DNA of 64,000 bases from Usnea hakonensis (lineage: Eukaryota; Ascomycota; Lecanoromycetes; Lecanorales; Parmeliaceae): positions 186,001 to 250,000 of the forward strand of contig BLJB01000039.1 in NCBI GenBank assembly GCA_013423325.1. The letters run 5' to 3'. The notes beneath the pieces are model-generated. The model worked only from the letters and a program-made list of their open reading frames with translations, was not told where the DNA came from and ran no database searches. Below, piece by piece: positions 1-11,366 of the stretch. How positions within the stretch are numbered: the first letter of the stretch is position 1; each line of letters opens with the position of its first letter. Both the position numbers and the translations under genes were made by a program.

Positions 1-804
1 GTTGGACCCTTCTACTCAGAGAGCTATCAAAGATGTCTATTACTCATCTCGGAATGACGGTAAAAGGAAGATTTCCTTTGGAAGTAGTGTCTGAGCATGT
101 TTGCTTTACCAATCGTTTGAAGGTTTTGAAAAATCTCAAGACTTTCGATCTGATTCTCACCCCTGCCAGCATTCCGGAGAATGAGAAGAAGGACACACAA
201 GAGACCATGAGAGAAGCATTGATCAAGAACTATACTCGCCCCAAGAAACCCGGGAAATCCAAGATGAAGCGGACAGCAAACACCGACAGCAATGAAATGT
301 CAACAAAACCGGCCAAAAAAGCTAAGAAAGCCAAGAAAGGCAATAGCAAGGTTAGTGAAGCTTTCGCTTGAATGTCATGCTGCAAAAATCTCACTCTACT
401 AGATCAAGCATCAAACAAAGATTATCGTAACACCCGAATCCACTCGTCTCGGTTTCAGATCCCGGACGCCCGAACGTGATGCCGCCACAGCAGCAAAGGA
501 ACGGGCAAGGCAGGCTCTGCTTAACCAGTACAACCAGCTCAAGCAGTACGCAATGTCGCTAAACCCCGATGCGGCCCCAGTCAAGATTCGTCTCGAGCAA
601 GCTCGCGAGGCCGCGCAAGCTATCGACGAAGCGAAGTTCGAGACTTTGGCTTATGGAATCTTTCTAACTCTCGAGGAACGATACGACAGAATCATCGCCG
701 CTCGCAAGGACGTACCTGGCTTTTCCCCTCGAGATCATTTTGAGCCCGAGCTATCTCAAGAGTTATCTCACTTTTCCGATGACCAAGACCTGTCGGAAAC
801 ATAG
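1..804 (+). CDS. 3' part of a gene for an unknown basic, coiled protein
   Basis: The reading frame is open from the window edge (first full codon at 3), so the true start is probably upstream; the first ATG seen is at 33. A 52-base intron at 351-402 (GTTAGT...CTACTAG) joins two in-frame exons, 3-350 and 403-804. The N-terminal part looks like the end of a fungal domain (a leucine-rich stretch followed by LKTFDLILTP). The middle is a lysine-rich nuclear-localisation-like tract (KPAKKAKKAKK) and the C-terminal half is a charged, alanine-rich helix. I do not recognise the family; it may be related to the 2EXR/DUF7730-like proteins found later in the window, but that is weak inference. The intron and frame are well supported; function is unknown. 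Confidence 0.7.
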
Positions 805-1801
805 AATCCACGGTCTCGCTTCACAATGTCCGCGATCAGAAAGGTGTACGTTGCCTCGTTGTTGACTACATGCACTTAGCTAATTCTGCGAATAGTTCTC
901 ATGACATCCATTACCTCCCTGAGCTCACTAAAACACCACTTCATCCAAATTGCAGTACACTTTTATTACCAATCGCCCGATAGAAGATCTCCGGCTTGGC
1001 TTGTGCTTGAATCACACTGCATTATTCCCTCCACATACTATGATAGAAGAATTGAGTCATCAAGATCGTTGAGGAGACCATGCTGGAGAAAAGTAGCAGA
1101 ATTAACAATCCTATGTTGCTTATGGCTACTGCACAAATCATGTTCACTAATTGCTACTTAGCCTAGTGTATGCTTAGCATCAAGATCATAGATTTCCCAA
1201 GAATGTATCTGTCCCCTTCCAAACATCTGTGACGTCGATACTAAAGATTACCTTTACTGCAATGATATCTCGGCCACCATCTCCACATCCCCCAATAATT
1301 CAAGCCTTCCCGCAATCCAAGTCCTGCTCACACAGTCTATAGCACCTCAAACCTCAAGCCCCGACTCCGCACCCAACATCTCCAATCCCTCTGGCCCTCG
1401 AAACTTCCACAATGCTCCCAGGCCACCACGAGCTCTCACCTAGCGCAATCCCCAAGTCACAACCAAACGCAGCGGACACCACTAAAGCATTCCGCCACCC
1501 AGACGCACGCACGTTGCCTGCAAGGACTTCCCTCCTCGGCCCTCGCACAGCTCTATCTGCCCATTTTGCCTAGGGCAACATTCCTCCCACCACTCCCTAT
1601 CCCAAGGAAATTTCGGTCCTTCACCCCAAAAACCAGAACTCAGCGTCATATACACGCATGCAGCGTTCGCTATATAGCAAGTCATGTGTACGAGTACCAT
1701 ACCTCATCCCAAGAATACTTCTCCCCCTCCATCCCCCGTCTAATACCCTTCTGCTCATCTGCACTTGGAATCGTCTCCCCATTTACTGCACGGATTGGAT
1801 C

Positions 1802-1827
1802 AGAGAGAGAGAGAGAGAGAGAGAGAG
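1802..1827. repeat. (AG)13 microsatellite
   Basis: Thirteen uninterrupted AG dinucleotides. Nearby in the same spacer are a run of ACTCCCC units (about 2157-2181), an AAAAG-type tract (about 2453-2474) and six GGAT units (2486-2509). Confidence 0.95.
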
Positions 1828-2485
1828 GCTGAGCACAATACTTAAGCCCAGCCTGCGAAAACCTTTCACCCAGAACGCGGAAAAAGAGATTGGGACGGAC
1901 GGGAGAAGACACTCCTTTCTTCAAGGAAACATGCAATCTCAGATCACCCATCTTCCAGGCACCGATTCTCGCAAGGGGTCTTTGATATACCCGCCGAAGG
2001 ACAAGACGAGTGGGTCCCTGCGAAAGAAAGGAAGGGCCTGACTTCGATGGGCAAGATATCTAGGGAGGTAGGAGGACGATGGTGGATGGTAAGAGAGGTA
2101 GGTAAAGGAAGTAGGGAGTATGACTTCTATACTCCCCTCCCTACACAGATAGATACACTCCCCACTCCCCACTCCCCACTCACCCAAACAGCCCATCCCT
2201 CCACCTCTCCACCCACCAACTAACCCAAGCGCACAAACGCTCCTCCACTCACCCACCGACCCAGATAGACTTCTCACTCACCATTCCTCAATCCTCAAAA
2301 CCCCCCCCCCTCCCCATCCCCATACACACCACCAACCACAAACACGACACGACACAACGACAACGAACTCATTACCCGTAGATATCCTATCTATCTTGAA
2401 CTTTAGTCTTCAAGGGTACCCGGCCATGATGGCTTGTGTGTGCGTGAGGAAGGAAAAGAAAAGAAAAGAAAAGGAAAGAAGTGGT

Positions 2486-2509
2486 GGATGGATGGATGGA
2501 TGGATGGAT
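2486..2509. repeat. (GGAT)6 microsatellite
   Basis: Six perfect GGAT units directly after a degenerate AAAAG tract. No coding role is apparent. Confidence 0.95.
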
Positions 2510-2910
2510 AAAGGAAGTGGCACGGGGGGGCGCCAGGGAGGGGACGCCTGTGCATCGTAGTGTGAGAAATGAGGAAATGGTGGTGTGCTGGACCTTTTGA
2601 ATTTATTAGCTGCAGGTATTGATGCCTGAAAGTCAGATATACACGCCATAGATAAATTTGGATCAAATGTCAAAACTTGATTTTCCAACATCAAAATTCA
2701 TGGCAAGTGGCACCAGCGAAGTGTTTGAATTAGCGACTTAAAGGTTTCAAGAAAGGACTTGAGCCCCGATAACTGCATGTCGCATAACAAGGCATTGCTA
2801 CAAAGACCTACTTGCTAATGCTAATGGAATGATAATCGATTCAAGAGGTTGGATTTCCAATGCAGGGGGCAAGCTTGCGCTGCTTCAAAGGCCATCCGAT
2901 ATCGTCCCTC

Positions 2911-5115
2911 CTAAACTCGCTCCTTAGCGTTCGAGCTCAGAGCCAGTGCCATAACGCTGGGGAAGTGCTAAGCGAACATATATCAGCAACGTCTTCGCGC
3001 AAACCGACTCTAGATTTGCTTACCGGCGTTCCAAAACCAGAGACGGCATCCCAGCCGGCGAACGCTGGAAATCCGCTTCCTCCACAACCAATAGCCGAAC
3101 CACTCGTGATATCCGAAAACGAAGAGTAGCCGGTCTCATAAAGCCACGGATTCAGGAATCCAAGAGCGGGCTTGCCAGCGGCGAGCAGAGCATCATTGAC
3201 CAGAGCCAAGATAGCGGACGCAGTAGGCGTGGAAGCACTTGTGCCATCAAGGATGGCGATGGTCCCGTTCCAGATGGTAGCAAACCGTTGCCCCTGGGCA
3301 GCAATGTCTGGATACCCTCGGCCAGCTTTGTTATAGAGACCATTAAACTCGCCTCCTAGACTCGAAATATAATTCTTGACGACGTTATTGTCATTTTGAT
3401 ACGCAGGGCGAGCGAAGTAGTTGCTGAAGCCGCCACCGCTTGCAAATCCGTTGGCTGCGTCAAACGCCACAACTTCTGGATTGAAATTCTTAGTGGCTCC
3501 AACACTGGTCACATAGGGGCAACCGTCTGGAAAGGAAGGGAGAAATGTCGCAGTATTGTTGCCATCATTGGTGAAGCAGTCGGCAGTAGGCCCAACACCA
3601 TTGTCGCCACTTGCAGTAAGGAAGGATGTACCCTTGGCTCCTAGTTGAGCAAACAGGTTGCAGACCTTTTTGGCGTAGGCCTCGGGAACAGTCTGCTCGT
3701 CATCGCCATAAGAAGAGCTGATGATTTGAGGAAGAGTGTCAATATCCAAGACTGCATTGAGAAATTGGAGGTAAGGCTCATTGGTCTATCCATACGTCAG
3801 TGCCTGCAAGGAAGAGCTCAGCATGTTTATCGACTTACGTCAGTAGCTATATATACGTCAGTAATTTTAGGATAGAGCTCAGCATGGTCGTTGACTTACG
3901 AGTCAGATCATCCGGGTTGAACGGAGGCATCCCACCAGTGGTGAATGCAGTGAGCGGAGTTGGGTAATCAATACCAATGATAGTCTTGAGAGGCTGTTAG
4001 TGCGATCTCCAAGAGAAGGGTGGACGAAAGATGCGACGGGATGGGTAATGGTTCAGCTGACCTCAGCATCAAGGTTCCCTTCCAAATCCTTTCCAGCAGC
4101 CAATTGCGCTGGAGTATCCGGGGTTTGCTGATTGTCGCCTCCGTTGATGACATCAACAGTGAAGGTCTCGGCCTCTGATGCAGCACCCTTGCGGAACATA
4201 TTGAGGAATATTGAGACGTCAGAACGATTATTGGCCTCAGCCAGAAAGTCTGTCAAACCAACTTGATTCTTGCCTGGCACTTGCGGCTTGTATCCTTTGG
4301 TCCCATAGAAGGTGCGTAGGCAGAGTGACGTCACAAAACTTGTGTTGCATACCTTTGGTACAGCTGCATCCGAATCAGGCGTGGCAGCAATTGCAATCTC
4401 AGCACTGAAGTCTGGAGTAGGAGCGTCTTCAACCTCCTCGAAAGGCTTGATTGTCTTTAGCGTCTTGCGACGGCCGGCAGGTCGGAAGAACGAGTTTGTA
4501 GGCTGGATCGTATCGATATGGTCGTGCAAGTGTTTTGGCAGCGACCACTCCGGAGCTCGAACGATACGGTCACCATCTTGGTGCTCATAGATCGAGTACT
4601 TGGTATCGAGAAGGCGCTCGATCTCACCGACGGGTAGCGAAACTTTTATGAAATCTTTGGCTCGATTGTAGCTGAGCTGGGCTCGGTCAATGCCGCTGTC
4701 GAAAAGCCAGTCGTGAACCAGGCTTAGGGTATCATCAGACGGCTTGACTAGTTCATCGACCTCTGAGTTGGTCAGGTGCTGACCATAGCGAGAGTGGGAG
4801 GGCGTCGAGACTATGCATTCACAATTACGCATTAGCAACGGAAAGCACTCTTGGGTAATATCATCGTATGAGAATAAATAGGTTTAATATACCTTCGTAG
4901 AGATGTCTTTCAAGTTCATCGAATTGGCTTTGCTTCAGACTGATATGTAGGTGCAGCACCTTATTTGCAGGCGCTGGGCCAACTTGATACCATTTGCTTG
5001 GTACACTGTGGGTGTCCTTGACAGCGTATTCGGTACGAGAGCGTAGAGGAGAAGCAAAGATAGGGGCTGAGGTAGCCAGAAGGGCGAAAGAGACTGAAGT
5101 AAAATGCATCAGCAT
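2911..5115 (-). CDS. Sedolisin (S53 family) secreted acid protease, tripeptidyl-peptidase-like
   Basis: Six exons can be joined in frame: 5115-4893, 4810-4062, 3984-3900, 3846-3839 (8 nt), 3785-3024 and 2967-2911, giving about 627 residues, a usual sedolisin length. The start is followed by a signal peptide (hydrophobic core FALLATSAPIFA) and a pro-kumamolisin propeptide (RYGQHLTNSEVDELVKP). The catalytic Glu and Asp sit in EGNLDAE, the oxyanion Asp in SGDNGVG, and the nucleophile Ser in DGTSASTP. The calcium-site region GWDAVSGFGTP lies near the C-terminus. The enzyme should be exported, mature at acid pH and remove peptides from protein N-termini. The 8-nt exon is needed to keep frame and restores a PTD triplet before TNEPYLQFL. 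Exon 6, ending in NAKERV, is the least certain because several AG acceptors exist there. Confidence 0.93.
3786..3899 (-). repeat. Tandemly duplicated 53-nt intron flanking an 8-nt microexon
   Basis: Introns 3847-3899 and 3786-3838 of the sedolisin gene are both exactly 53 nt. They share the same donor (GTAAGTC), a central block (CATGCTGAGCTCT), a CTGACGTAT branch region and a TAG acceptor. About 40 of 53 positions match on ungapped alignment. The 8-nt exon (3839-3846) plus intron makes a 61-bp repeat unit. Confidence 0.9.
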
Positions 5116-7777
5116 ATTGAATACTTTGTATGCAGCTTCGGGAAAGAAGGAAAGAGGTACATACCTGCTGCCTTTTATGCAGCAGCTGGCAGAAACAGAT
5201 GAGGAAGGTCCGTCTGACCAAAGCAGAGCGTACTCCACATGATGTGGGCCTTCCCGCTTAGCTTGCTGCAAGGGCTGGGACGAAAACCATTCATTTCGGG
5301 ACTATTGATCTCGTGTCTTGCCAGTAGGAGCAGGAGGATATTGTGTAGCGGTCACGACGTACTTGGCGCTACGTGGAGGCTTCCGAGATCTCTTGCATAG
5401 CTTCCTCATCAAGCTTAGCTTTGATGCAAAGCAGGCGTAAGCGCTTGCTCAATTCGAGAATTGTGCAGCGATAGGGGCGTTTCCAGCTACCACAAAGCCT
5501 ATTATATGTGGCTAGGACCCATGATTGTCTTAGTTTGTCTGCTTGCTGCTTGGGTAACGGGTTTTTCACAAGGTAAGGTAGGTATGGAGTACATAATTTA
5601 TGTAAGGTAGATCGATGCCTCGGATCGGGGAGCCGCTTAAACTCTTGGCGGAATCTTGGCAAAAGAGGGCCTTGGCAATGGCTGCCGCATGCCTCCTAGC
5701 CATTCGACGACATGCCTTGGCTATGTCAAGTTCAAGCAAAAATCCATTGTTATCCTCAATGTGTCTCTATAAATTGTCTTCTTCCTTCTAAACAAGACCA
5801 ATGTCCATACACTCTGCCCTCTCCTCAACTGCAATCCCACGTGAGCCACAAAGGGCTTTGGCTTTGGGCTTCATCAAGTGTCATGCTGAAACTCCTCAGG
5901 CTTCTAGTCCGATATTACAATCCATATCAAAATACTCGATGAACGAGTAGGTCTCTTACAATATCTTTTAAATGATACAGACGCTTCCGTTTCCGACTTT
6001 CCATGGAAGAACACGTTAGGCCAAGCGGCCAATTCTTCCTGCAGAAGACCTTCTAAATCTCCAAGATTGCTTGTCTTCTTTCCCAAGTGTATTCAATCTT
6101 GCAACAGCGTTTTAACGATGACGCCGTTTGCAATCAGGTAGGTTGTTTATTGTACCGGCAAACGAGGCTAGAATATCCACTGCGTTGCTGCTCGCAGCGA
6201 GAGAAATTCGTGAAGCTGAAGATGAGGTGGTGGGAAGATCGCTGGTAGGTAAAGATTGAGTGACCGTTTTCGTCACGTCGCTGGCATGAGAAGCCTCGCA
6301 CCTGGAGGGTAGACTGGGTGGAGTGGGAGAGGAAGATTTCACGTTGACAAGGTCAATGGCAGCGGGGAGCGTGAGGCTAATGGTTAGGGACGCGAATAGG
6401 AGGATGGGAAAGATGATCGGGTGGCCTCCGAACGGTCTAGACGGCTTGGTTGATGATTAGCGTCAGATGAAGCCATTACAACATCTACAATTGACGGTCG
6501 TCACTCTACGCCCTAGCTAGGTGTACATTTTCTATTATGCCAGAGCTTTCAAGCTCAGAATTCCAGAGACAACTTTGACGTCCAAATATAGAGGATTCCC
6601 GCTAATGAGTAGAAATCTGGGGAAGAAGCTTGCATTACGGTACATCTTCAGGAGCTAGAACCCAGATTCGGCAAGGAATTGCCGACTGTCTGGTCCAAGA
6701 GTTTCAGGTGACCCTTTTTTCTCCTTCAGATGTCATTACAGTCCGTCAGCGTTGGCTTGTCACACTGGGCTGATATTCTCTCTCGTTCAACACCCCTCAT
6801 TTTGGGTCACTTTGCGTATTCACTGTCGGGTTCAATGATGGTCATATGACGCTCCCCCAAAATTCACTGCTTGTACCTTCACATGGGCTTTGTAATGAAT
6901 AAGTTTTGATTCACTTCCCCACAACAATAGGTTTCTGTGAGTTCTCCTGTCACCAGAGGATATTTAAACCCCTTCTTATTTATTTTCTCTCTACCATGTC
7001 TATTGATTCTCTTCTTTACCACAAACTTCTTGAAACATATATATATATATACCCAACCCTTCAATACTCCGGCAGATAGACACTCATTTCTTTTGCATTG
7101 CCGACATCCAAGTGGTCATGTAGACGTTGACCGACTCATCTACCATTGTCACCACGACAATTCAACTGGTTGTGTGTCTCCAGTCCTATCACCTTATTCC
7201 ATGACCAGAAACAGGGGAGAACACGGAGATCTACAGACCAAATCAACCGCAACCACGGTCCAAGATATCGGCAATCCTTGTTCGCCCAAGCATGCAAGCG
7301 AAGGTGAAAAGAGAGACAATAAAGGGGCTCCAGTCGTTGCGAGACCCGGACTCAATTACCAATGCCCTAGCATCGGAGAATCCCAACAGCGTCAGTACCT
7401 GGCAACACAAGCACCGAATATACACATTGTCTCCCCGGCACCCCATAACACAAGAAAATCTGCTTCAGCCATGGCTATATCAAAGACTCGCGCTGCTCAC
7501 CTTTGCACGAGCATCGCATGCCATTAGCGAGAGATTCCGATGTCGGTACCGCGGCCATGTTACGTTTCTCACTACAGAGATGAACAGCTTAAAACGGAGG
7601 TGAGAAGTAAAGGGAAGTCTGTCGAATTGAACTCGGGCGACAAGGGACGTTCCAACCGACGTAATCTCAGTGTCCCGTTACCTATCGGTTCATAAGCTCA
7701 AAGGCCCCGCAATAGGCGCGACGGTGGAATTGGACGTCACCAATATCTAAAGGTAACCCGAACAAACCCCCAGTTCC
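5116..7777. other. Region without a resolved gene; weak coding-like patches on the minus strand
   Basis: No complete gene could be built. On the minus strand, the frame read from about 6410 to 6112 begins with a hydrophobic, signal-peptide-like run (FPILLFASLTISLTLPAA) and continues as a Ser/Thr-rich tail, but it has no ATG in frame. A second minus-strand frame (6086-5904) has coding-like codon use, and so does one at 5662-5369. These may be remnants of one small secreted-protein gene, or chance. On the plus strand the open frames at 6937-7603 overlap in two phases and neither is convincing. A short AT microsatellite lies near 7027-7041. Confidence 0.35.
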
Positions 7778-8153
7778 TCACTTCGCATGTTGCTGGTAAT
7801 TTCGAAAGTAGTCGCCAACTAACACTTGCGATTGATTAGGGTACCAATCTTGCTTTGGGTTATCCTCCTCCAGAACAATGGGTCTCGACACGCCTTGCTC
7901 TTGATCCGACCCGAGATCTCTGCCATCCAGCTTGGCCTCGCGATATGTTCCGCGCTCAGAATTGACCACAAGATTGATGAGAAGGCTGGCATGATCAGAG
8001 GATACCGCCCAGTGTGGGCTCCGTGGTGTCGATCAACGAAAGTCTTTCTACATCCGAACCTCCTCAACTCACATACCACCGCCCAGGATGTACAGCGGAG
8101 GCGAACTGCGAAAAACGACAGAAGAAACCCAAGATAGCAAAACAGCTCACCAT
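7778..8153 (-). CDS. Candidate small secreted protein, about 105 residues
   Basis: An ATG at 8153 opens a signal-peptide-like sequence (MVSCFAILGFF...QFASA). A GTATGT donor at 8076 and an AG at 8019 give a 58-nt intron, and exon 2 (8018-7778) continues in frame. The second exon reads like real protein (polar, with VNSERGTYREAKLDGRDLG and WYPNQSQVLVGDYFRNYQ). I do not recognise the family. The acceptor (CGGAG) is weak. The 5' part overlaps the open frame of the plus-strand pseudogene, so at most one of the two uses this DNA. Either strand could be right in 7981-8153. Confidence 0.35.
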
Positions 8154-9731
8154 TATATATATAAGGGAAGACGACAGTGCTTCTCTTCCTGATGCGAATT
8201 ATCCGGGGCTCGGAGGCCTATCGGAGGTCTCAAGACACGGAAGTCGTCTCACGACCCCGCGTCCGAGCAGCATACCTGGGATAGTGATACGTCCCCCAAC
8301 CCTACCGACCCAGCACAGAGAGGCCGATGACCAGGCGATAGACACCTGGGGTAAAGTGGGAATCTTTGTTGATGCGACTTCGATGCAGAATGCGAAGCGT
8401 GCTCACAAGAATTTCAAGCTTACTTACGTATACAAGCAACCAGATCTCGACGTACTCAGAGGCAAGGACACTCGGGGCGCCGTACTGTCATCGTTATACT
8501 TTTGGAGATTGAATCAGGTACCACTTCTACATGAAAACCTTCTACACAACGAAGGCTTCCGAAAGTCTGTCTATTACGCAACATCATCTAACGCCGACGA
8601 CTGGTACAAATTTGTGGTACGCAACGATGGAGATGACCCTGCTGCGGATCGCCGACTACTGGATCAATACAACGGTAGCCGCTTGGACAATAGATCAAGA
8701 GCCTTAGCTAGGCAAGAAGACTGTAGGGGGTGTGACCAGCAATTACCAGGTCTCTGTTACCCCAGAATGCGACAGAACACAGGTAATAACGAAATCTGTC
8801 ACGCCTGCCAAGTGATAGAAGCGACTCATTATTGGATTGACAAGTCTCAATTATCGAACAACGGCACTCGAGAGATCAAAACAATCCAAGATGTGGCTCT
8901 CGCCGCCGCCGGTATTCCGATAGACGTTGCATACCCCTTGACAGCCCCGATGAACACCGCATTTAACTCCGAAGCTTCGCAAACAGAGACAGACTACCTA
9001 TGGGAGCCACTGGCGAACTACGCCAAGTCGCAGGGACTGAGTCTGGTAGGATCAAAACAACTACTGGGATCCGGTGACTATGTCTTATACAGTATGTGAG
9101 AGCTCTCAAAGCCGCCAGCCACGCCTCCAGACAGTCCCCAGACCGAGGAAGCCGCTGACTGTCCACTCTACGGTGCGGAATTCGATTCGATCCATCATCA
9201 CAGCAACAGAATTACGACACTGAAGCTTGAAAAATAATGCTTTGAAGAGGCCGGATGCAGCATGGTTGAGTTCTCTGAGCTAGTCACCGTCGAAAATGAC
9301 AGAAATACCACCATCCTGACCCAAATGATGGTGAACCACTTGTTTACAAGCCAGGTCCTTGACTTGTATGACTTCGGTCATCCCATGGCAGAGAAGGTGC
9401 TCAGCTAAGTACTACTTCCCTGTCATTGAACCCTACCTTAACATTGGTCGCTGATACGTAATAGCTCGATTGCCCACTAATGAAGCGATCATTGGAAACA
9501 CGGAAATCACTCAAGACGTTCCACCTTCGAAACTCGAACTATATATATAACGAATTCCAGTGGAGCCAATCGGTTCCTACGAAAGTCCAACAAGCCATGG
9601 ACACGGGCATGGTAGTAGTGAAAAATCGAGACAGTAAGGTCAAAGTACCTTTGATAGGTTTGATCTCAAGTCGAGAAGACCTCGATATTCAGGGACTGCG
9701 CCAATTGATCAAACGAGCCAATCTGGTCTAG
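7981..9731 (+). pseudogene. Decayed gene of unknown function with two in-frame stops
   Basis: One frame stays open from 7981 to 9096, meets TGA at 9097, reads on as coding-like sequence to TAA at 9235, and again to 9396. A 68-nt intron (9397-9464, with a CTGATAC branch) then leads in frame to a last exon, 9465-9731. About 560 codons are covered. The sequence includes a Cys cluster (CRGC...LC...CHAC, around 8730-8810) that could bind zinc. Both stops could arise from CGA and CAA by C-to-T change. No ATG lies near the 5' end, so the start is missing or in an unseen exon. An alternative is that 9092-9245 is an intron with a GTATGT donor, which would remove both stops; its GAAG acceptor is poor. 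I recognise no family. Confidence 0.5.
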
Positions 9732-10559
9732 CAATAATCTTTAGCTGACACGTTCCCATTTCACTCCAGATAGAGGCGATCCTGGCCGCCGCTCGCAAGT
9801 GGCACCGACCGCAAGCAACACAAATTTTTATTGCTAGTTAGGAGTTACGGACGCAGGGGTGAGTGGTCATGGGCCTGAACTGTTGATTGAGGCAAATAGT
9901 GAGGACATTTAGTCGCCTTGGCCACACCAGCTATCGACGCTTACACAACGTGCTTAGATGATAGTGTCCAAGGCGATCCATTCTGGTTGGTGCCAAGATA
10001 GAAGCAGTTATTTCGGTGACTTAGGTAAAATCAAATCCATATATTCAAATCTTCAAAACATAACCGATATAGAAGGTACTCGGTAAAATCAACGTGAATT
10101 AGCTAACATGCCCGGTCATAGTGTGCTCAGTCGCCGATATGTCCTTCTATGTAGTTCTAGAATCTCACAGCCATAAGACAGTAGTATCAGTGTCTTTTCT
10201 TTTCTTTTGCCCATTGCATCCCTATCGGTAGTATACTGATTACAAGCTAGGTAATTCCAGATTGTTATACTCGTAGGGGACCGTGATCAAAAGATCTCTG
10301 ATGACAGCGCAATATATACAGCCGTAAGGCATTGGTCTTTTAACGAACGGAAGAATCAATGTAAACAGTGGACTGATTTCTTGCTTGCCTAGAGACGTGC
10401 TATTGACTGCAATGTTTGATTATTGATCTATCTCAAATGGTGCGAAGGAACTATTTATGCCCTTATGGGCCTCATGGCACTTGCCGAGCCATGGAGCCAC
10501 AGCACTTGCCGAATCATCGAGCCACAGTACACAGCGTTCACGGTCCTCCCCTCCGTGTC
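9732..10559. other. Intergenic; nothing recognised
   Basis: AT-rich sequence without coding-like frames on either strand. It separates the plus-strand pseudogene from the minus-strand one. Confidence 0.5.
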
Positions 10560-11239
10560 TTATGGTCCCCATGAGACAGATGACGAGCAACACTGACAAT
10601 TCCTCCTCCGCCCCCATAAGGCCATGATGAGCCCCCACCGAGGCCGACGATGTATCATACTGACAATTCCAGCTCTACCTGTTCCTCGCGCAACTCCTCT
10701 ACTTGCAAACCCTCCTGCAACTCCTCCACTGTCTTTTTGCCCTCCTAAGAATCACGCTGCCACATAAGGGGGTCATCTGTTGGGGTCTAGAAGGCTTGTA
10801 GTGCAAGAAGGGGGTCGTGGTCGGGCCCTTGATGATCAAATACTCAAATGTAAGCCTCGGTATGGATGTTGTCGATGGTGTCCTTTGCTCCCTTAAGGCG
10901 TTTCATTATTACATTGTAGGACTCACGGAGCGCCGACACGCGTGCTCTGTAGCCTTCGATGTCAGCCACAAATGTGGGCTTGAGGTTGGTGAAAGACTCA
11001 TTGTCCTTCGCTGCAGTGGCCTCCAGGACTGGAATGATTGCCTTTAGGAGGGCTCTGGCGTCGGATAGCGCATCTGCTTGGGTCATTACTGTCGAGTCCA
11101 GGCACTCGGTAATCCCCATCAAGGCGACAAAGTCCTATTGTAGCTCTGTCAGGACTGTTGTGGGATTTGGCGATGTCGTTGGCGGGGTTTTTGGGGTGGG
11201 TTGAATGGCGCCCACAAACAAACGTAAATTGGAAACCAT
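10560..11239 (-). pseudogene. Decayed helical protein gene with five premature stops
   Basis: A single minus-strand frame beginning at ATG 11239 reads as protein-like sequence but is cut by TAG 11137-11135, TGA 10846-10844, TAG 10789-10787, TAG 10747-10745 and TGA 10657-10655. All five are in one phase. The longest intact piece (about 11119-10847) is helical (LLKAIIPVLEATAAKDNES...YRARVSALRESYNVI). Another piece is a clear coiled coil (KKTVEELQEGLQVEELREE). All five stops fit CAG-to-TAG or CGA-to-TGA transitions. The family is unknown. It lies just downstream of the unknown gene at 12606-11367 on the same strand. Confidence 0.5.
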
Positions 11240-11366
11240 GTCCACCTCAAAAACTCCATCTCTCTGTCTTCAAACCCAGACTCCCCAGACCTGCCTCATC
11301 TCTTTACTCCCATCATGCCATACTGGCTCACATCACGGCGGCGATACCCAGTATTGATCTTCGTTT

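Larger units (their letters stand above)
805..2910. other. Gene-free spacer rich in simple repeats
   Basis: I see no convincing gene here. Short open frames in this stretch are driven by low-complexity sequence. The spacer lies between the 3' ends of the two flanking genes, which converge on it. Confidence 0.6.

Noticed and set aside
3786..3899. A single 114-nt intron in the sedolisin gene
   Set aside because: Skipping the 8-nt exon shifts the frame into an early stop and loses the expected residues before TNEPY.
6937..7603. Overlapping plus-strand open frames in two phases
   Set aside because: Starts are non-ATG or late, no splice site joins them and the sequence has no recognisable domain.
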